From contig OY282381.1 in NCBI GenBank assembly GCA_958295915.1, positions 3,990,722 through 4,054,721 of the forward strand: DNA of 64,000 nucleotides, given 5' to 3'. The position numbers and the translations under genes are program-made. Source of the DNA: an uncultured Caldilineaceae bacterium (GTDB lineage Bacteria > Chloroflexota > Anaerolineae > Caldilineales > Caldilineaceae). Numbering within the stretch: position 1 is the stretch's first letter; every line of letters begins with the position of its first letter. The notes below the pieces were generated by a model. The model was not told where the DNA came from. It made no database searches and was given only the letters and a program-made list of their open reading frames with translations. Below, piece by piece: positions 60,939-64,000 of this stretch.

Positions 60939-63764
60939 TTATTCATAATGCAGCCGTAATCCATCCTCGCCAAAACGTAGCTCTATATGAGAAGAGCCTG
61001 CATCAGCCACACAGTAGGGGTTCTCATAGCGTTTGAAATCTGTAATCGCCTCTTCATGACCGTTCACGCGCAGCGGCCCGGTCCACCCGAAAGCCAGCGA
61101 CTCCCCCCGCAGGGTAGTGCAATGCGCAGACAACCGCGCGAAATCTACCTCTAAATCCAATATCTTCCTCTGAAAGTCGGCGAAACTACCATCCTCTGCC
61201 GTCCGCCCCAGATGGCACAACCAGATATTGGTCCGCCCATACGAGCGCAGTTCCCGATAAGCCTGCTCTCCTCGCCTGGTCAGAGTCAACCCTTGAGCAG
61301 CCGTCAGAGCCAGATAGCCCGCCCCCTTGCGCGCAAAGGCCCACGCCCCTTGCAGCTTGTATTCATCAAACGCATAAATCGGGAAGTAGGCGTGGGTGAA
61401 GCCCAACCAGTCATCCTCCGGCAATGTATGCGCCGCGATGAGAACATCCCGCCACTGGGCTACGCGCGGCAAAATAGCGTTTCCACGCCAGCAGTTCGGC
61501 CGATGCGCATCAGCTTCGCTCAGACAAGCCGGATGGTTGACAAAGATCACCGCATCCGGCCCAAAAGTGGCTTGCCAGATATGTTCCTGCGACCCCGGCT
61601 GCCCAGGCAGGTAATCCTGGGCCGAGCAGAGCATATAGTCTGGGGTCCTATACGTAACTTTGTTCACCTCCCAGGAACCCGCCTCATCCCCGTTGGCGAC
61701 CGCCGCGCCGCTGTGCCGCTCCCGATTCCACATCGCTTCAGGCAGATCCGCGGCAATAGCCTCGATGATCGGCGGCAAAATGTAAACGTCTGAACAGGCC
61801 AGACTCACACTGCCCATAATATGCTCGTTGAAGACGCCCATACCCCACAACAAGCGCGAGAGACCAGACGAAGGCGCGAAACGAGCGCTGCGGATTGAAA
61901 GACCATCACCCCTGCCTTGCGTCGAACCAAATGCGCCCCGGTAGGAATTGAGAGCCATGCCAAAGAAGAGCGTATCCAGAACCACGGCAGCCAGCTCCCG
62001 TACCTCGTCGTTCTCCGCCAGATCGACCAGATGGAGTAAAGCCACCACCTTGGCTTCAATCATCGTGTTGGAATCCCACTCCTCGAAACCATGCCGGCCG
62101 CGTCTTTGCAGCCAGGCGATAGCGCCGCTCTCACCCTCTGCCCGATGCCATTGCCCCGACCGCCCGCTGTTGGCGAAAGTGCGCCCAGGATAAAGCTGGC
62201 CAGCCAATATCTGGCCAGCGAAGTAAAGGATCTGCCGGCTTTCGCCCCAGCCCCCGAGCTCCCTTTCAGACGAACCCGCTCCCCATCTGTCGAACATAGC
62301 AGGTTCGTTCGATTGGCGCGGCTCATCCAGCCAGTATGGAAAGTTGACGACATAGTCTGCCAGCGGTTGCTGACGTAGATGCCTCCCTTGTGAGCGCCCT
62401 CGAAGTTCCGCCGGGAATGAAGGGTTGTTCCCATAGCGCGCCAGCATACCCAACAGACCGACCAGAGAACAGGCGCTATCAGCGGCGCCTTGGGTAAGGT
62501 CGGCGATCGTCCGCTGGATCACATCGACTTTGACCTGAGACCAGCGTTCTATGGCCATCTTGGCGATTTCGCAGAAAAGGGTGCCCGAACGCCTGGTCGC
62601 ATCGATCAGGGCCTCCAGCCGACGCGCTGAGTACGCGCCGCCGGATTTGTCAGCTCCGCTGGCTGCTTCTGCATACGGATTCTTCGACACATGCAGCCGC
62701 AGCGTCCGTTGAACCCGCATGCCGCCCAAGCTGAATTCCTCTGGCCCAGGCCTCAACACCAGATGACATGCGCCCTCCGGCGCTCGCAGCGCTGTGCCCA
62801 TGTCCACTGTGGTAGAGCCATTCCCGTAGGGCGTAGCGGCCCGAGCCATCATGTAGATGCGGCCCTCCAGTGTCTGCAAGCGAAGTTCCATGTCAGATGG
62901 GGACGGGGCATCATCTGATGACGGCCCGATGCGATCGGGCCAGTATACCTCTAGCCCGTCTTGAGCCGTATACACATCGCGGTCAAGATAAGCGTCCTCG
63001 AATAGACGTTCCAGCTCCTGACGGCGCGCCAGGGGCGCAATACGAGTCGGCAAGCGCACAGACCAACTATCCACTGAGGGCTGAGCGCCTCGCGGATTTG
63101 GCGCATCGTGCGAAGCCCGAACCGCGGCCTCAGCAACGACTAAGGCGAATCGCCAAGGCGATTCCCCCTTGGCTACACCCTTGGCTACAGTGTCAAGACG
63201 CGCCCAAATCTGGTTATGACCCGCCTGAAGGGAGACAGGGATAGGTATGGTGCGATGATGTTGGTGATGAAACCGCTCGTGCTGCAGAATGCGCTGGCCG
63301 TTCAGCCACACATCCGCCGGGCCGTTGGTGGTCAGCATGAAGGTCGCGTGTTGATCGGCCGGACACACCACCTGGGTGTAGGCCCAAACCTGCGCATACT
63401 GCCAGATCGAACGAACCTGCTCTCCATCTGTTGGACATAGCAGGTTTGTTCGATTCGAACGAACCTGCTCTCCATCTGTTGGACATAGCAGGTTTGTCCG
63501 ATTCGGATAGAACGCGCTCAGGTCGACAAAATGGTCGTCAAGGCAACGATAGGCCCGCCAGGTCAATGCCGTCTCGCCTATTTCCAGCCTGTCTCTCTCC
63601 ACAGGCGCCTGGGTAAAGACAGGGTCCGTTCCGGGCGTCCCTTGTGGCTGCCCGTCGGGAAGCGGGGTAACATGGGGGCCAGCCACAAGCCAGTTGTCGA
63701 TAGCGCCATTGTTGAGCCGATAGAACAACTGCCCCACTCGGCTATCGGACGAACCTGCTCTCAT
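60939..63764 (-). CDS. Large uncharacterised protein carrying in-frame repeat elements
   Basis: Unrecognised protein, 941 aa, without a signal peptide. The first ~210 residues look like a beta-sandwich of the kind in sugar-active enzymes (FMLTTNGPADVWLNGQRILQ, HQHHRTIPIPVSLQAGHNQIWARL). The middle and C-terminal part (about 390-880) has helix-pair segments such as SRQILYFAGQILAGQL, MIEAKVVALLHLVDLAENDEV and VFNEHIMGSVSLACSDVYIL, suggesting an alpha/alpha-toroid hydrolase or lyase fold. The coding sequence contains three copies of a 43-nt palindrome, one 41-nt element and two CCCTTGTG-type repeats, all read through without a stop. The ATG at 63764 itself lies in a partial 43-nt element; GTG at 63737 is an alternative. 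Confidence 0.72.
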   Translation of the reverse strand: MRAGSSDSRVGQLFYRLNNGAIDNWLVAGPHVTPLPDGQPQGTPGTDPVFTQAPVERDRLEIGETALTWRAYRCLDDHFVDLSAFYPNRTNLLCPTDGEQVRSNRTNLLCPTDGEQVRSIWQYAQVWAYTQVVCPADQHATFMLTTNGPADVWLNGQRILQHERFHHQHHRTIPIPVSLQAGHNQIWARLDTVAKGVAKGESPWRFALVVAEAAVRASHDAPNPRGAQPSVDSWSVRLPTRIAPLARRQELERLFEDAYLDRDVYTAQDGLEVYWPDRIGPSSDDAPSPSDMELRLQTLEGRIYMMARAATPYGNGSTTVDMGTALRAPEGACHLVLRPGPEEFSLGGMRVQRTLRLHVSKNPYAEAASGADKSGGAYSARRLEALIDATRRSGTLFCEIAKMAIERWSQVKVDVIQRTIADLTQGAADSACSLVGLLGMLARYGNNPSFPAELRGRSQGRHLRQQPLADYVVNFPYWLDEPRQSNEPAMFDRWGAGSSERELGGWGESRQILYFAGQILAGQLYPGRTFANSGRSGQWHRAEGESGAIAWLQRRGRHGFEEWDSNTMIEAKVVALLHLVDLAENDEVRELAAVVLDTLFFGMALNSYRGAFGSTQGRGDGLSIRSARFAPSSGLSRLLWGMGVFNEHIMGSVSLACSDVYILPPIIEAIAADLPEAMWNRERHSGAAVANGDEAGSWEVNKVTYRTPDYMLCSAQDYLPGQPGSQEHIWQATFGPDAVIFVNHPACLSEADAHRPNCWRGNAILPRVAQWRDVLIAAHTLPEDDWLGFTHAYFPIYAFDEYKLQGAWAFARKGAGYLALTAAQGLTLTRRGEQAYRELRSYGRTNIWLCHLGRTAEDGSFADFQRKILDLEVDFARLSAHCTTLRGESLAFGWTGPLRVNGHEEAITDFKRYENPYCVADAGSSHIELRFGEDGLRLHYE
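62270..62312. repeat. 43-nt palindromic element inside CDS, copy 1
   Basis: It starts ACGAACCCGCTCCCC and ends AGCAGGTTCGTTCGA, so the ends pair over about 11 bp. It is read in frame on the minus strand as NEPAMFDRWGAGSS, a different frame from the two copies at 63411-63501. Confidence 0.85.
63078..63118. repeat. 41-nt dispersed element (GGGCTGAGCGC family), copy 3, inside CDS
   Basis: It starts GGGCTGAGCGCCTCGCGGAT and ends GCGCATCGTGCGAAGCCC. On the minus strand it encodes RASHDAPNPRGAQPS in frame within the 941-residue protein. Intergenic copies are at 17471 and 55098. Confidence 0.88.
63411..63501. repeat. Two tandem 43-nt palindromic elements inside CDS, copies 2 and 3
   Basis: Copies at 63411-63453 and 63459-63501 (48-nt period). 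Both contain ACGAACCTGCT at one end and AGCAGGTTTGTYCGA at the other. Both are translated as RTNLLCPTDGEQVRS, so the protein has this 16-residue unit twice. A half copy (ACGAACCTGCTCTCATACG) is at 63749-63767. Confidence 0.9.
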
Positions 63765-63915
63765 ACGTCGGTTTTTCCTTGCGTCTCCGCGACATTGCGT
63801 TCCTGGGTTTGGTTATACATAGCTATGGAAAAACTGTAAAAGGAGCGGAAGACCCCCAAGGGCCTCCCGTCCCGATTTGCCGGCAGATGGCGCACTGTCA
63901 CTATCCTTGCCTCTG

Positions 63916-64000
63916 CTACCGATCGAAGAACAGCGTCTCCGGGCGATAGACATCGGCCATGGTATTGTCCCAGCCCATGAATACTTCCTCTGGAATATTG
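63916..64000 (-). CDS. C-terminal end of an unidentified protein
   Basis: A minus-strand frame enters from the right edge and ends at TAG 63916-63918, giving 27 residues that end EEVFMGWDNTMADVYRPET-LFFDR. The composition looks like real protein, and the frame continues outside the window. A binding-protein C-terminus is possible but cannot be shown. The spacer 63765-63915 holds a GACATTGCGTTCCTGG repeat fragment seen also near 49925. Confidence 0.45.
   Translation of the reverse strand, partial: NIPEEVFMGWDNTMADVYRPETLFFDR

Overview
The window looks like bacterial accessory DNA from a Chloroflexota genome, probably a sponge-associated Caldilineaceae-type organism. This rests on lipoprotein leaders running into Ala/Pro-rich linkers after the lipobox Cys, secreted proteins with long Thr/Pro/Ala linkers, very many binding-protein-dependent sugar transporters, Gfo/Idh/MocA oxidoreductases and phytanoyl-CoA dioxygenase (PhyH) paralogues. 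No rRNA, tRNA or ribosomal-protein gene was found, so the taxonomy is inference; other sponge symbionts such as Poribacteria share part of this gene content.

Layout. 1-16.1 kb, minus strand: the start of one solute-binding protein (SBP), then two sugar ABC modules with their catabolic genes. The first has SBP, a decayed gene remnant, two permeases, a DeoC-type aldolase, a Gfo/Idh oxidoreductase and a D-2-hydroxyacid dehydrogenase. The second has inositol-phosphate synthase, a PfkB kinase, SBP, two permeases, a Gfo/Idh enzyme and an isocitrate-lyase/PEP-mutase-family enzyme. 16.3-25.2 kb: a Uma2 nuclease-like protein, a 2-oxoacid dehydrogenase E2 plus a fused E1 alpha-beta, and a one-polypeptide restriction-modification enzyme. 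25.2-33.5 kb: a permease remnant, an alpha/beta hydrolase with a Cys nucleophile, an MlrC-like M81 protein, a Gfo/Idh enzyme, two PhyH enzymes and a membrane-anchored FN3 protein. 33.7-39.6 kb: two tandem near-identical 959-residue DUF1156 DNA methylases whose central 730 bp have diverged.

40-53.5 kb, minus strand: a co-directional glycan-use locus. In transcription order it holds permease, SBP, permease, PhyH, GH51 arabinofuranosidase, medium-chain dehydrogenase, TIM-barrel isomerase, a second dehydrogenase, ThuA-like protein, PhyH and two BNR/sialidase proteins. 53.9-56 kb: a secreted SH3b protein and another PhyH. 56-60.7 kb: a plus-strand SBP-permease-permease module with a near-consensus promoter, facing another PhyH. 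60.9-64 kb: a 941-residue uncharacterised protein and the end of one more gene. None of the transport modules carries its own ATPase, so a shared MsmK-type ATPase elsewhere is likely.

The most unusual feature is a dense population of short palindromic and dispersed repeats, at least eight families. Several copies lie in frame inside coding sequences: a 43-nt palindrome three times and a 41-nt element once in the 941-residue protein, and a hairpin-like insert in both DUF1156 methylases. They resemble in principle the protein-coding palindromic elements of Rickettsia, though the sequences differ. The other standout is the tandem methylase pair with a replaced or fast-evolving catalytic core between near-identical flanks.
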